Shown piece after piece: positions 48,293 through 60,500 of a DNA stretch of 64,000 nt. This DNA comes from Kalaharituber pfeilii (lineage: Eukaryota > Ascomycota > Pezizomycetes > Pezizales > Pezizaceae). Under the pieces are notes generated by a model that saw only the letters and a list, made by a program, of their open reading frames with translations, did not search any database and was not told where the DNA came from. A program made the position numbers and the translations under genes. The stretch spans positions 744,001-808,000 of the forward strand of contig WHUZ01000019.1 of NCBI GenBank assembly GCA_015179045.1, read 5' to 3'. Position 1 is the first letter of the stretch; each line of letters starts with the position of its first letter.

Positions 48293-50203
48293 TTTCAGGT
48301 GAAGCGGGAGGGAAGCTATCTTGACAGTGTAAGAAAGGAGTTAAGGGCAAGTGAAGTAGTCTCCCCAGACAAATACTGTGGGAAATGACTGCTCGCTGAT
48401 AAAATCGTGGCCCAAACCTATTAACTCTGGGAACTTTATTTTCCAGCTTTGAGTAAGCCCAGTGTCTGGTTAGCCAGTACCTGTATGAACTTTCTACGTC
48501 GATTGAATAGTGCTATTGGTAGACAATTGACATAGACTTCCGCAGCTTGTGCTTAGACTTAGGGCGTCAGATAGGGTTTGTTCGTATGTAGACTGAAGGG
48601 GCGGTAAGCCGAAGTAGCAGTTCAACACCAGTCGTCCCGTGATATGAGTTGTCTTCGGCCCCGTTGAGATCTCCGCACGCACTCTTCCTTTTATCACTTC
48701 GATTGCTTAAGTTGAATTAAGCTCTCAGAGGGGTTGGAGAGGAAATCGACAGCTCCTCCGCTTGCTCGTTTCGTTTTTTTCTTTTTTCTTTTTCTTTTTC
48801 TTTTTTTTTTTTGTTTTTATTATTTTATTTTATTATTTTTTTTTTTTTTTCCTTTTTTTCCTCCCTTTGATCAACACCTGCTTTTCTGGTCCTTCTCTTG
48901 AAGAATTAACTACGCAAGCCTATTGCGTGCTTTGCTTCCCTTCTGGTCGTGTCCTCCTTGATAGTGATCAGTTGATGACGCTGATGATGCTGTATGCTGC
49001 TGGGGGGGGTGAGGGTGTGTGTGTGGGGGGGGGGTGGAGGGGGGTTATGTAAAATTTCGCGATCGTGCAGGCGAGTAGTTGAGGTGGAAGGAAGTAAGAC
49101 GACGGGGCGACGTTTGGGTGTTGGGATGTTTTAAAAGAGGGGGGAGCGTGGTTGTTATTAGGGTGCAAGGGTAGTCGGGATTATTGACGGATGCGTGACA
49201 CACAGTTTTCCCTTGTTGCTTGGGGCTGTCGGTCGGCTCTGCGCCAGATATAAGGATGCGTTGTAGGCAGGCCAGTCTGTGTGGCAAGACAGTGCGCATG
49301 TACGTACGGTGGAATAAAGTAAGGTACTGGGGGGGCGCGGGCAGGGTGGGCAGGGTGGGCAAGGTGGGCAGGGTGGGCAGCCGATGATGATATTTGGGGT
49401 CTGGCTGGGGGAGGGGGGGCAGGGCGTCTGGGCAGAGGGGACGTCGTGCGGCGCGGCGGGCGGCCGGCGACGCAGTGTGTCGTCTGGCTGGAATAGGGGA
49501 CGTGTGGAGAGGGAGTGTGGATGTGGATCGATCTACTGCTGCTGCTGCTGCTGCTGCTGCGGCCGCTGCTAAGAAGTTCTGGCTAGCAGCAGCGTGGCAG
49601 CGGAGCAGCGAAGGGCGAGCGCACTCTGCGTTAGTACGGCTGCATTACCCCCCCCCCGCCCCAGTCCCAGCGCCCGCTATCGAGCGCGCCCAGCAGCAGG
49701 ACGCCTCCTCACTCCGGGCACCTGCGCGGCTCCCTCCCCGGCCGGCTCGAGCCTCCCACCGCCGTTGTCTGGTAGTCTGGCTTGGCTGCTCTGGCTGTCG
49801 CCCTCCCCCCTCCCCTCCCCCACCCCCCCCCGGCTTGTAGCGAAGGTCCTTTTGGCTCCGAGACTACACAAGCCCCCGTGGTCGCTAGCCCAATCGCCCC
49901 GCCCTGCCCTAGCCATTGGCTGGAGCGAAACGGGCTAAGCCGGAACACCTGGGACCTTAAACTCAAGCAGTTAAGCGGGAGCCGCAGTGACAGCACGTAA
50001 GGACGCGGCAAACTTAAGTACCCAGTACCCATACATAGCAATAGCAAAAACGTTCGTGACTAGTCAGCGTTGGTTACGACACTAGTTCGTGACTAAGAAC
50101 TTAGCCCCCGTGTAGGACCCCAACTTAAGCCCCAAACCCGCAACGCTCTGTGCAAAGGCATGCTGGGTGCCATGCAACAGCATCTGGTGCCCTCAGCTGA
50201 GTA
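48293..50203. other. Upstream region of Cyc8: T-rich tract then GC-rich island
   Basis: T-rich microsatellite at about 48773-48860, a G-rich string at 49024-49045 and a GC-rich island at about 49330-50000. The island holds a 9-bp GGGCAGGGT repeat (about 49336-49380), a CTG run (about 49538-49560) and C-rich strings near 49650 and 49820. Frames of 112-148 codons overlap on both strands and have no domains. Includes the probable Cyc8 promoter. Confidence 0.45.
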
Positions 50204-50377
50204 CAGGTGAACCTGCCTATAATGAAGACCAAGAATCTGACCGATTTTCTTCACTATAACAAGTTTTCACTATAGCGAGGGCCCTTTCTTTACCTGTGTA
50301 GACAGAGAAGCTCGCCCATCCCTTCACTATAGCAAGGTTTTCACCAAAAAGAGGTTCATTATAGCCAGGGTCACCTG
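50204..50377. mobile_element. MITE copy 1 (Tc1/mariner-pogo-like, 174 bp)
   Basis: It begins CAGGTGAACCTGCCTATAAT and ends ATTATAGCCAGGGTCACCTG, imperfect terminal inverted repeats of about 23 bp. TA dinucleotides flank both ends (50202-50203 and 50378-50379), the target duplication of the Tc1/mariner superfamily. No coding capacity. Inside, the motif TTCACTATAGCRAGG and close variants recur, so the ends look internally duplicated. A second copy lies at 55865-56040. Confidence 0.88.
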
Positions 50378-53300
50378 TATGTCGGTCCTGAGAACAAGTA
50401 CTATTGGAAATTGGAAAGTACGTAGGGACAGCATGTCGAGAACGCTGCAAACGAACGAGGCCTGTCCGGCTAGTATACTCCGTTAACATGTGCTTGCTTC
50501 TCTAGCCCCTAGCTCCTCTTTTTTGCATTAACGGCAGGGCTATCGGATACAATTGAGTACATCTTTTACGGTCTTGCAAAACAGGAGGTGACACTGGCGC
50601 AGGCAGGAGGGCAGCTGCACGAAGCATGAGGACAGCAGCGGGGAAGCAGTGGGTGGGATAATTGTCAAAATGCTGTATTTTCTGGTTAGTATGCCTAAGC
50701 AAGCAGCTTATCCGCTGGGTTGGCACGCACATCCCCTCTTGCAATGGATGCAGAGGCTGACGCCCCAACTCTCTTTTCTTTTTTTCTTTTTTTCTTTTTT
50801 CTTTCTTCCTTTTTTGCCGCCATTCTTTGCCTCGGGCACCAGATTGGAACCGATTCGGCTGCTGCTGGGGTCAAGGTGGTGGTGGATGCGCGCCAAGATA
50901 TGTGGCCTGGAGAGAAGGTGCTGGCCTCTTGTTTCATCAATCTTCCTTTTTCTTCCCACCCTCCCTTCCTGGGTCCTGTGATCCGCTGCCTCCTCAGCAT
51001 ACAGAAGTAGCTACGGGCCCGCAGCCGCCCTGCCCCAGTCGACAGCAGGAAGGGGGGCGAAATTGGCGAGCACAAACAAGCACCCCCTCTCTATGCTCCC
51101 TTGTCACCGCGACTACTTTTACGGGCAGCCTGTGCGCTGCGCTTTGCTGTACGGCAAATGTACATGTGTGCACGTTTTAATCATGCTGTTGGAAGAGCAA
51201 CATCCTGAAGATACGGGGGCGTGAACATAGACACCGAGATCCTATCCTACTCTTCCTGCCCGTCAGCTGCTGCCCTGTCTCTCACGCCAGCCTGGTCTCC
51301 CTAAGCGTGCTCGCTGATCGAGTGCTGCGTCTCGGTACAAGAATCACACACACGGTGGTTGCTACTCGCCCTTTCCGCCTACGCACATACCGGGGTACCA
51401 GGTAGCTGAGGTTTGGCGCAGACCACTGATGCAACTTTGCGCATATGTCCTGCCGGAAAGCTAGGAAAAAAAAAAAAAAGCAAATATATTACGCCTAGGT
51501 ACATGCGCAGAGAGGGGCGGGAATTGTGGGTCGGATGTGTGGTGGAACTAAGGGTTAGGGGACGCAGGGGCGTGACGCTAGCTTTTCTGCAAGGTGTGGG
51601 AGGGAAAATCAGCCATGCATTGCTTATGTTTTCCCAGTTCCGTACGCGTGGTTGAGTGACCGGAAGATTGCGTTGCGTTGTTAGGACCGAGCGCATCCCT
51701 TCCCCAACACCGGAGCAAGATGCTGACGCTGGCAAGTCTGCACACTCCAGAATGTGCGTGCCAGTGCACAGAGTTCCGAGACACCATATTAACTCTTGAT
51801 CAACTGCTACTGCGACACACCCGTCCCAGCGTGGCCTTGCCTTTCCTGCCGTAATTACCCATTCTCACACCTGCTCAATAATAATAATTGTATTACTAAA
51901 TCGTAACTCTGTGATAGATTCCTAGGTGGGTGCATGTGATTATTGGGTTTATGAGCCTTTTCCCTGTGTTAAAGACAATTTGTTTCTCTCAAATCCTGGT
52001 GGAGAAATTTGTAGCATTCTAGCACTCTGTCCGAGTAGTATTGATCAACCATGATGACATACGGTAGACTCCCCCTGAACGTGCGACTGGTCCGTCGACG
52101 TTCAGCAGTACCTGGGCAGTATTGATATTGCTTTTTCTGCACATTTCCTTGCTGCGACAGCCGAAATAATGACATACATGTGTCCCGGAGCAGTTCCATT
52201 TATACTCTCAGTCACAGGGTATAGTAGAATACTTGTTGAAACCCACGAATTCATGAGAGTTTGCATTGTTTGCTTGGCTTTCTGTAGAACATTCGCGTCA
52301 TTTTCGGCAGTAGGGTGCAAAATAGCTTGCAGCCGATGGAGGGCAAACATGAAATACACTGCTCCCCATATTAAGTGCTTCAGGGAGTCTCCCTTAACTA
52401 TTGGAATTGCCCTATTCTTGTATTTACTAATTCTACCGCTTGGTTCAACGATCTCGTTGGCAATGATGCAATACGATACTGCGAAAACTGGCCTGTACCT
52501 ACTGATAAAGCATATATCAATAGTATTCAACAACTTGGCTTGGCCATATGTTAAATTGGTTACAGGCAAGTGGACGAATCTCCTCCAACGAATACACTTC
52601 CGATACACAAGTCGTAGAAACGAAATCAGAATGTCAAAGCTTCGGTCGGACATTCTGCAAAAAATATACCGATGGGAGGGCCAAAGACTCACCCTAAGCA
52701 GCATGGACTCGTGTAAACCGCTTGATCGCCGCATACCAGGCGCTGTGTGCGGCGTTTTACGCAGTGCAAACGAGGTTTCAAGCTCCGCTGGACTGCAAAT
52801 ATCGTGGGACAACTTTTGATCTTCCATCCCATAACCGTTCTGGGCATGCGTCCCGGATCTCAATATCTTCATCCGTATGTTGTCCGAGGGCACAAAGTAA
52901 TAAATAAAGCAGTGTTAGCTTCAATCGAAATTTCTGTATCACCTAGCGAGTATGTTCCAGCAAACGTATTATCTAAAGGTAACATCAATATTCTGAGGAA
53001 TTTGATATCAACCCAAAGCCGCGATGTTCTAAAGGCTCAGTACAAGGATAGTCTCCTGATTTGGTGGACTATAACTGCTAGCTCTAGCTGGCACTCGCTT
53101 GCTTGCGCTAGGCATAGGGAGTATCGCACCATCGCTATAACAATACCTTCGGATAATGGATTTCCGGCTTCTATCGGTAACTTCTATAGAATAAGCTGTG
53201 AAGCAGTGAGACGTAGCAGAGGGCATCTAAGGATGGGTATGGATTCTCCGACTTCCTAATTTAGTTCGGCTGTGATAGTTCCAAAATAGGCAACATGTTA

Positions 53301-55864
53301 CTTGGCTCAGACTTGCATGCCCGAGAAAGAAGATAATACTAAGTACAAATTGTACGGGTTCTCGCGTGTCCAGGATCCGGTATACTTATAAAGCTTGTCT
53401 TATGATGGAGAGTATATCTTGTACGGAGCCCAAGATTAACTTTGAGGCCTTTTACATACTTTAGTCTGGTTGGACTTCGTACTCTGGTTGACGAGAATGA
53501 GACTTCTCGTGATTTAGCGAGGCAAAGCACCTTCAAGGCTTGTACGTATGCAGTGGATGTACTTAATTACATCTCAAGATACTCTTCAACATGGTGGCAC
53601 GGCGAGAGGGGATTCACAAGTCATAAGGTATTTTTCGATCGGTTCTAATAAAAAGATGTACATGTGTCGCCCAAAGATTGAAAATGAATGTTGCTTTTGA
53701 TCGACAGCTCTATCAGATGGGAAGATTGGAACCCTGCGTCACCGAAAACCTCCTCACCGTAAAACCTCCTCACCTTACTTCATTCAAACCCCGTTCAGTA
53801 GCCCAAATATAGTAGTAGTGACTAGTGAGCTATACAGTGTATCACTACTCTATTGCACACTTAGAAAGAAGCTTCATAAGCCCCACCCAGTCCGGTTAGT
53901 CCCATGTCACGCCCAATAATATGTGCCTAGTATGATATTACTAAATAAAATGCTGAGCCTCAGTTCTGGCGACAATTTTGTAAGCTAACGCACCACAATA
54001 TGATTAAGTGTTCAGCTGTACTAAACCCACTTAGGTAGCTTAGCATCGAATCAGCCCCATACAAGAGAAGCATGAGAGGCTAAATTGACAGTCTGGCTTG
54101 GCGAGTGTGATTCTCCGATTATCTTATCTGATAAAACATATGATCGATTTTGCTAAGCAAACGAAACGTGCTGCCGTCCTTCAACATTTCTCCATGGTAA
54201 GTCGTCGAGACTATGCAGTATGAGGAAAAGCGCTTTTACCAAGCCTTGCAGTCACGAGACATGCATCCGAGAGGACCCCCTTGAGAAAACACAACTTGAC
54301 CAGAAATTCTCCTTTTTAAATTCTGAGAAAGGATTTAGATTCTCCGATGCCTATTCAAGTGGTCTATTTCTTTTTTTTGCGATCTTTTTAGCTACTTCAC
54401 TGATTTTTTTAGTGATTTCTCGAACACTACTAAAAAAAGAGTTGCAAGGGAGGGTTCGCTCCGATGCAACAAACATATCCTAGTGGTAACTGTCCGTTTT
54501 GAACAGATTCGCTAGATTGCTAGCTACCTGAATGCAATCTTCTGGTTGAATTATAATACAGTGGTAAATGAACATTGGCATTTTGTGACTAATATGCTAG
54601 TGGGGCAATATGTTATACTGAGCCTGTCGCCTCCTTCTCAAAAATGTGATTCCGATAGAGCACATGGTCGATCTCTCAAATATAAAAGCATCAATGACAG
54701 AATAGGGCCTGGGCCGCACTAACCGAAAATGGATGCGCTAGGCAAAGCTCAGATAATGGAAACTCTTGGGATAGCCCGCCTGTTCAACTTTGTGACACGA
54801 ACGTCTATTTAGACGGGGTCCAAGAATCCAGCTGCAGCAATGCTATCGTAGAAAGAATTTACCTTTCTTTGCATTGGAACAATTATCAGGCCAGCTGCAG
54901 AAAATAGTTGTATCCTCTTAAGCTGTATCATTCTGCTCAAGGGTTCCTTAGCTCCGCCAAGGCATCTGAAGTTAGGTATGGGAGCCCCAGGACATTGTAG
55001 TTTAGTCTGGTTGTATTGTAGTTGGAGCATCAAGTTTGGTGTGGCCTTAGTTCACTCGCATTTGGACTAAATGCATCCAATCAACCTGGGCAGGGGAAAT
55101 ACTCCAGACGCGTGGGTTTGGCCTGGCTTAAATTAGGATGGTGATGCTAATGGGGTTCATTGGTTAGCCAGATCATGCCCATGGAAGGGGGCTCGCTTGG
55201 CAACGAAGACTAGGATTATTGTTAATTTAGACTCCGGCCAAGATGGTCTGGCACGTCGTTCTTGCATGGATGCGGATGCATATCACATGGGGGCTGAAAC
55301 GTGAGAAGCGAGGTTTAGAAATGGCATGGGCTGCTGATATGGTGGGTAAAAGAAGATGGCCTGATTGACGATGGTTGGACAGGGTAAGGGTTTCTATGAT
55401 GAGCGGGGAACACGAGCTTGTGAGGATAAGCAAAGGTGAGTGGAGGGCGAGCTGAGTTGGCAGGCTGCACGCACTCTAATATTGCAATGCACCCAGAGAT
55501 GTATAAGCTATTTATACGTATTGCTACTTACGAAAAGAGAGTGCAACCCGTCTCAGTGGTGGGATTGGTTAAGCTATTTACAAGTCGAGACTCGAATCAC
55601 ACTTGCTATTGATATGTACAGCTTATAGAAGAGTCGGGAACTAACCGTCTGATTGCATGACTCCCGTTAGCGTTCCATACGCATCTTGCAGCCCATTCAG
55701 CATGAGCCAAGCCAGCACATGAAGGGTTCTGCAACTCTGCGGATTAGCATCCAACCAGATTAGCATAGGCCTTATGATGGACTGGATTCGGAATATGAAA
55801 ACGGGGCCCAAGGCCAGTACTGTACGTAAAGCCTCAATACCGCACTAGGCTGTCGCATAAAGCA
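50378..55864. other. Gene-poor region, possible decayed elements
   Basis: No gene I can name. At 52102-53260 unusually long frames occur on both strands (263 codons minus; 216 then 170 codons plus) in DNA that is not GC-rich. A frame of 87 codons at 54220-54483 (+) encodes a charged N-terminus plus one hydrophobic segment (SSGLFLFFAIFLATSLIFLV). These may be relics or chance. There is a T/C-rich run at 50770-50815 and an A run at 51463-51479. Confidence 0.4.
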
Positions 55865-56040
55865 CGGGTGAACCTGGCTATAATGAAGGCTAAGAATCTG
55901 ACCGATTTTCTTCACTATAACAAGTTTTCACTATAGCGAGGGCACTTTCATTTACCTGTGTAGACAAAGAAGCTCGCCCATCCCTTCACTATAGGCAGGT
56001 TTTCACTAAAAAAAAGGTTCATTATAGCCAGGGTCACCTG
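55865..56040. mobile_element. MITE copy 2 (176 bp)
   Basis: Direct-orientation copy of the 50204-50377 element with about 90 percent identity by eye. It has the same terminal repeats; the left end is mutated to CGGGTGAACCTGG and the left TA to CA, while the right TA (56041-56042) is intact. The internal ATAGCRAGG motif is changed to ATAGGCAGG in one place. Confidence 0.88.
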
Positions 56041-57600
56041 TACACATAGAAATCTCTGTGAGTTGCTAATCCTGGAAATTTCAACGTGAAGAACATTGGG
56101 TAAGAAGCTTAAACAGAATAACAAATCGCGAGGCGCATGTTAGATCATTGCGGGAGGCTAATCGGACCAGTACGGCTATTTTTCCCTAAAACTAGGTAGT
56201 GCCATGGAGAGGTGTACGTATATGAGACTAGTATTCAGAAGGGGATAAAATTCGTTTGGAGTTGGAATAAACTCCATCGTGGGGATGTGTGCAGCCCTCC
56301 CGAAGAAGAAAAAAAGAAATTCCCGCAAAACGTCGATTGCCGGCGCTACAGGAGAAGGTTGAACCCCCGTGACCAGGGGGCTCAGTGCCGGTTAATAGAA
56401 AGTTAGTGTGATGGCCGAATGATTGTAAGTACTTATGAAGTTCCTACAGCAATATTGCTTGCATTGCAGCTATTCCACCTAATGCAGACGTTGGGTAAAA
56501 CTCAGATAGCGGCAACATCTAATATCAATAACACAAAAAGAAGTGGCTCAAAGCCATAATACCATACTGTGTTGAGCTGGAATCTGCACTGCACCGTGTA
56601 TCGTGACGAGGGCGCTCATGTGCAGACTCCGCGTTACCCCGTGTTCACACATCCACCCACCTAGGAATGCATAATAGATGTCCAGCTGCGGCCTTCATGT
56701 CAGGTAGCAGTCACAGAACCTCCTCCTTTCTGATCGACTTAGCCAGCACGGCTAGTCTCCAGACGCTGATGAGTGGCTTGTACATGGGTTTTTTGAGTTT
56801 CACACATTACAACTTGCTACCCTTCTTAAGTGCCATGGCCTAGGTATGCCATAGAGCACTGTTTGGGTCAATAGAGAAAAGCATATTGGTTGCTTCTTTT
56901 TTTAGTTATTTTCTTTCACCTCTTCTTCCTCAACAGGATACCATCTTCATGGGCTTCGCCCTGATGGCGTCTCACCGTGCGCCGTGGCTATCGAATGGGG
57001 CTGGGACAAGCTTTTTGCTGGGTCACCGGCAACGTTGGGGTCTATCAACTATGACCTAAGCGAAATGTCTGCCCTATTGGCTTCGGGTTCAGTGAGACTA
57101 GATTTAACTGGAGCAATCAATTTTGCTGACAACAACTTGGCAGGCGACTTAGCCACTGCGAAGATGGGGACCGCGGTAGACGAGATCCCTACTTGGCGTC
57201 GTGTGGATTTGTTTAATTGTATGATTTACCCTTCACAGCCTTGTCCAACATGATTTGTTTTAGTTTGAGGGGCCAATTTGAAGCCCTTTAAGTTATGTGC
57301 AGGCGCATACGATGACAGAACTTGGAGCTCCCATTGATTTCTTCTATGGAGGATGATCATCGTTGTCCTAATCTAGGGCATGATCAGCGACCTGCAGTGT
57401 GCCGCTCCGGAGCAGCCGCCTGCCCGCCGGCCCTGGTACCAGAGTGTGTCCAATCTTCTGCTGCTACAAACTTCAACAGAAGAAATTCGTTTGCTAGTGA
57501 TAGGGTTGCGTAATTAGTAATATTCATATCTGTTGAATCGATCGGAGTCGATTTCGCAGTTTGCCGCTCATGGGGTGGCCGTTACATACTTATATATAGG
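56041..57600. other. Region with one candidate gene fragment
   Basis: Mostly without features. From about 56938 to 57222 (+) an open frame reads as ordinary protein (VAIEWGWDKLFAGSPATLGS, SEMSALLASGSVRLDLTGAI, AKMGTAVDEIPTWRRVDLFN). It is preceded by a CAG acceptor-like site and followed by a GTATGATTT donor-like site, which suggests an exon or a fragment of a gene. I could not identify the family or find convincing partner exons. Confidence 0.35.
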
Positions 57601-57604
57601 AATA

Positions 57605-58915
57605 TAAGCACATAGTACTGGATATATATATATATTGGGTTAGAATTATGGCGGCTGCTAAAACAATACTCGGGAATTCTAAATTTGAAAGTTGAAATAA
57701 CTTCTAGTATTAGAAACAGAATAACAGCAATCTTGAAACAATTACTACTACAAAAATTAAAAAATTAAGTAAAAATATTATTCTTATATTTAAATTCTTT
57801 TAGAATACTTAAATAATTTATAAAAAAAGAAAGTCTAATATTAAATATCTTTAAAATAAGAAACTCTATAGTTTTAAATATTAAGAACTTTAGAAATACT
57901 AGAATATTTTTTAATAGTATTTATATTATATATAGAAATAATTTAATAAAAGTATTTAATAGTTTAAATTCTTTTTAAATTACTTTAAAACTATTAGAAA
58001 TAGAAACTAAAAGTATTAGTTATTATTATATATAATAAAAATATTATATTAATTTACTTAAAAAATAAAGTATAGATATTATAGTTAAAAGTAAAGCTTA
58101 CTAAATATTAAATAAAATACTACTATTATATTATTATAAGACTTATTAAAATATATCTAATTAATACTAGATAAACTTTAATATACTCTAACTATTTAAT
58201 AATAGCTTTATAGAAGTATATATTAATTTATATATATTTCTTATATTAATATTTATAATATAACAAATAATAGTTTTTATAATTATTAATATTAGAAGTA
58301 GAATCTATATTCTTATATATTTTAATTATATTAATAGATTTATATTTACTTATTTATTTTATAAAATAGTATTATTATATTAGAGTTATATTAATAAGTT
58401 ATATATAAGAAATACTTATATTATAAGTTTTAATTATTACTATTAGTTAGAAAAAATTAAAATACTAATAGTATTCTAAATTTATTTTAAACTTTTAAAT
58501 TTAATACTTACTTTTTATTTACTTTTCTTTATTATTTAACTTTAGCTATAATATTTCTTTAAATCTACTATCTCTTATAATATTTAAGAATCTATATATA
58601 ATATTATACTATTCTACTCTTATTTAAATTTAATATATATTAAACAACTACTTTTATTAATTTTTCTTCTATTTCTATTTTAGATTTGAATAAAAAATTT
58701 TAAAAAGAAAAAAATACATTGTTAATCATTAATATCTATAAATAGTACTTCTATTATACTAAAGTTTTTTTCTAAAAAACAGGCCTACTACTTACTATCT
58801 TTCTAACTTTGAGACTATAAGGTCTCTCTTATAACTCTAATACTAAAGTACTTAATGAACTAATATATAAAACTACTTGGAAAGAAGATAAAGTCTTATA
58901 GAGATACTTGAAAGA
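57605..58915. mobile_element. Extremely AT-rich block 1, probably RIP-mutated transposon
   Basis: About 1.3 kb with very few G or C and TA-dominated dinucleotides. Composition changes abruptly on the right, just before the repeated unit at 58970. All frames are full of stops. By analogy with the second block, where reverse transcriptase can still be read, this is probably another part or copy of a RIP-hit retroelement; no domain could be read here. Confidence 0.6.
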
Positions 58916-58969
58916 GTATTTACCTACAGTAAAAATCAGACAGTTGCAATTAGCTGCTGATGCATCTAT

Positions 58970-59090
58970 GCCCAGAAGCGAACTCAGCTTGCTAAGGAGT
59001 GGATGGGTTGATTACAAGCTGCCCAGGGTTTTTCGTCCCAATGAGGAAAAAATGCTAAGAACCACGGTCGGCTCAGACCTACTGTCAGGC
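58970..59090 (+). repeat. Direct repeat unit, copy 1 (follows AT-rich block 1)
   Basis: About 115 bp beginning ATGCCCAGAAGCGAACTCAG and passing through GGAGTGGATGGGTT and TTTTTCGTCCCAATG to GGCTCAGACCTACTGTCAG. A close copy starts near 63502. Base composition is normal, unlike the AT-rich block it abuts. Confidence 0.88.
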
Positions 59091-59370
59091 ACCGAAATGG
59101 CTGCCGAAATGGCTGCCAAATGGCTACCGAAAGGGCTACTGAAAAAGCTACTGAAATGGCTGCCAAAACGGCTACTAAAATAGATCATGAAATGGCTACC
59201 GAAACGGCTACCGAGATGGCTACTGAAATTGCTGCTGAAATTGCTACTGAAATTGCTACCGAAATGGCTACTAAAATGGCTACTAAAAGGGATAATGGAA
59301 TGGCTGTGGAAATGACTACCAAAACGACTCTTGAAATGGCTGCCGAAATGGCTGCTGAAATGGCTACTGA
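59091..59370 (+). repeat. 12-bp minisatellite GAAATGGCTRCY, array 1
   Basis: About 23 tandem 12-bp units, GAAATGGCTACC/GCC/ACT with point variants. In one plus-strand frame each unit reads Glu-Met-Ala-Thr or Glu-Met-Ala-Ala. It sits between the direct repeat unit and the first satellite stretch. Confidence 0.93.
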
Positions 59371-59379
59371 GTGCTTCGG

Positions 59380-59434
59380 GTCAAGCCGGCCATACCTGTC
59401 AACTTCACCTCATCTCACGCCGTTGGGCCGTACC

Positions 59435-59465
<31 letters not shown>

Positions 59466-60100
59466 CATTAATCGCGTGCCGCCCTAGGCGCTATAGCGAT
59501 TGGGCTATACCTGCTATACCTGTCAAATTCATCTCCTAACCTCATCTCACGCCGGCAGGTCGGATCTGCCATACCTATTAAATTCAGCTCATTCTACCTC
59601 AGCTCATTCTTCCACATCTTATGCCAGTAGGTCGGATCTACCATACCTGTCAAATTGAGCTCATTCCACCTCATCTCACGCTGGCACGTCTGGGCTGCCA
59701 CATCTATCAAATTCAGCTCATTCTGTATCATCTCGTACTGTCAGGTCAGGCCTGCAATTCATGTGAAATTCAACTCATTCTGACTCATCTCATGCTATCG
59801 AATAGGGCCTGCCAACCTGTCAAGTTCACCTCATTCTGCCTGCTCTTATGGCATTGGATAGGGCCCACCAAATTTGTCAAATTCAGCTCATTGTGCCTGA
59901 TCTCGTGTTGTCAGGTCAGGCCGACTATATATGTCAAATTCAACTCATCCTGCATCACCCCGTGCCGCCGAATCGGGCCAGCCATATGTGTCAAATTCAG
60001 ATCATCTCTCGCCGTCGGATCGTACCTCCTCTTCCTGTCAAATTCAGCTCATTGCACCTCATCTCGTGCCCTCGGGTCTGAACTGCCCCTACGTATCATG
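59380..60100. repeat. 57-bp satellite, stretch 1
   Basis: Diverged tandem copies of a unit of about 57 bp with core TGTCAAATTCAGCTCATTCT, then a CTCATCTCATGCCGTC-like part and a GGTCGGGCCTGCCATACC-like part. A poly(T) run of about 24 bases interrupts it at 59437-59460. The unit is 19 codons long, so frames stay open across units. Confidence 0.92.
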
Positions 60101-60101
60101 T

Positions 60102-60500
60102 GCCGAAATGGCTGGTGAAATGGCTGCTAAAATGGCTGCCAAAATGGATGCTGAAATGGCTGGTGAAAGGGCTACTGAAATGGCTACCGAAATGGATGCT
60201 GAAATGGCTACTGAAATAGATGTTCAACGGCTGGTGTAATGGCTGCCAAAACGGCTACCGAAATGGCTGCCAAAATGGCTGGTGAAATGACAGGCGAAAT
60301 GGCCAGTGAAATGGCCAGTGAAATGGCTACTGAAATGGCTGCTGAAATGGCCACTGAAACGGTCACCGAAATGGCTGATGAAATGGCACCTGAAATGGCC
60401 GCTGAAATGGCTCCTTCAATAGCTACTGAAATGGTTGCTGAAACTGCTGCTGAAATGGCTGCTGAAATGGCTACCGAAATGGCTACTGAAATGGCTAGGG
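60102..60500 (+). repeat. 12-bp minisatellite GAAATGGCTRCY, array 2
   Basis: About 33 further 12-bp units of the same family as 59091-59370, with variants such as GAAATGGCCAGT and GAAATGGCACCT. The plus-strand frame from 60239 reads as repeated Glu-Met-Ala-x and continues without a stop into the following satellite, to 61075. Confidence 0.93.

Noticed and set aside
54220..54483. 87-codon plus-strand frame with one hydrophobic segment
   Set aside because: Short, with no homology recognised and no promoter or splice context; not strong enough to list as a gene.
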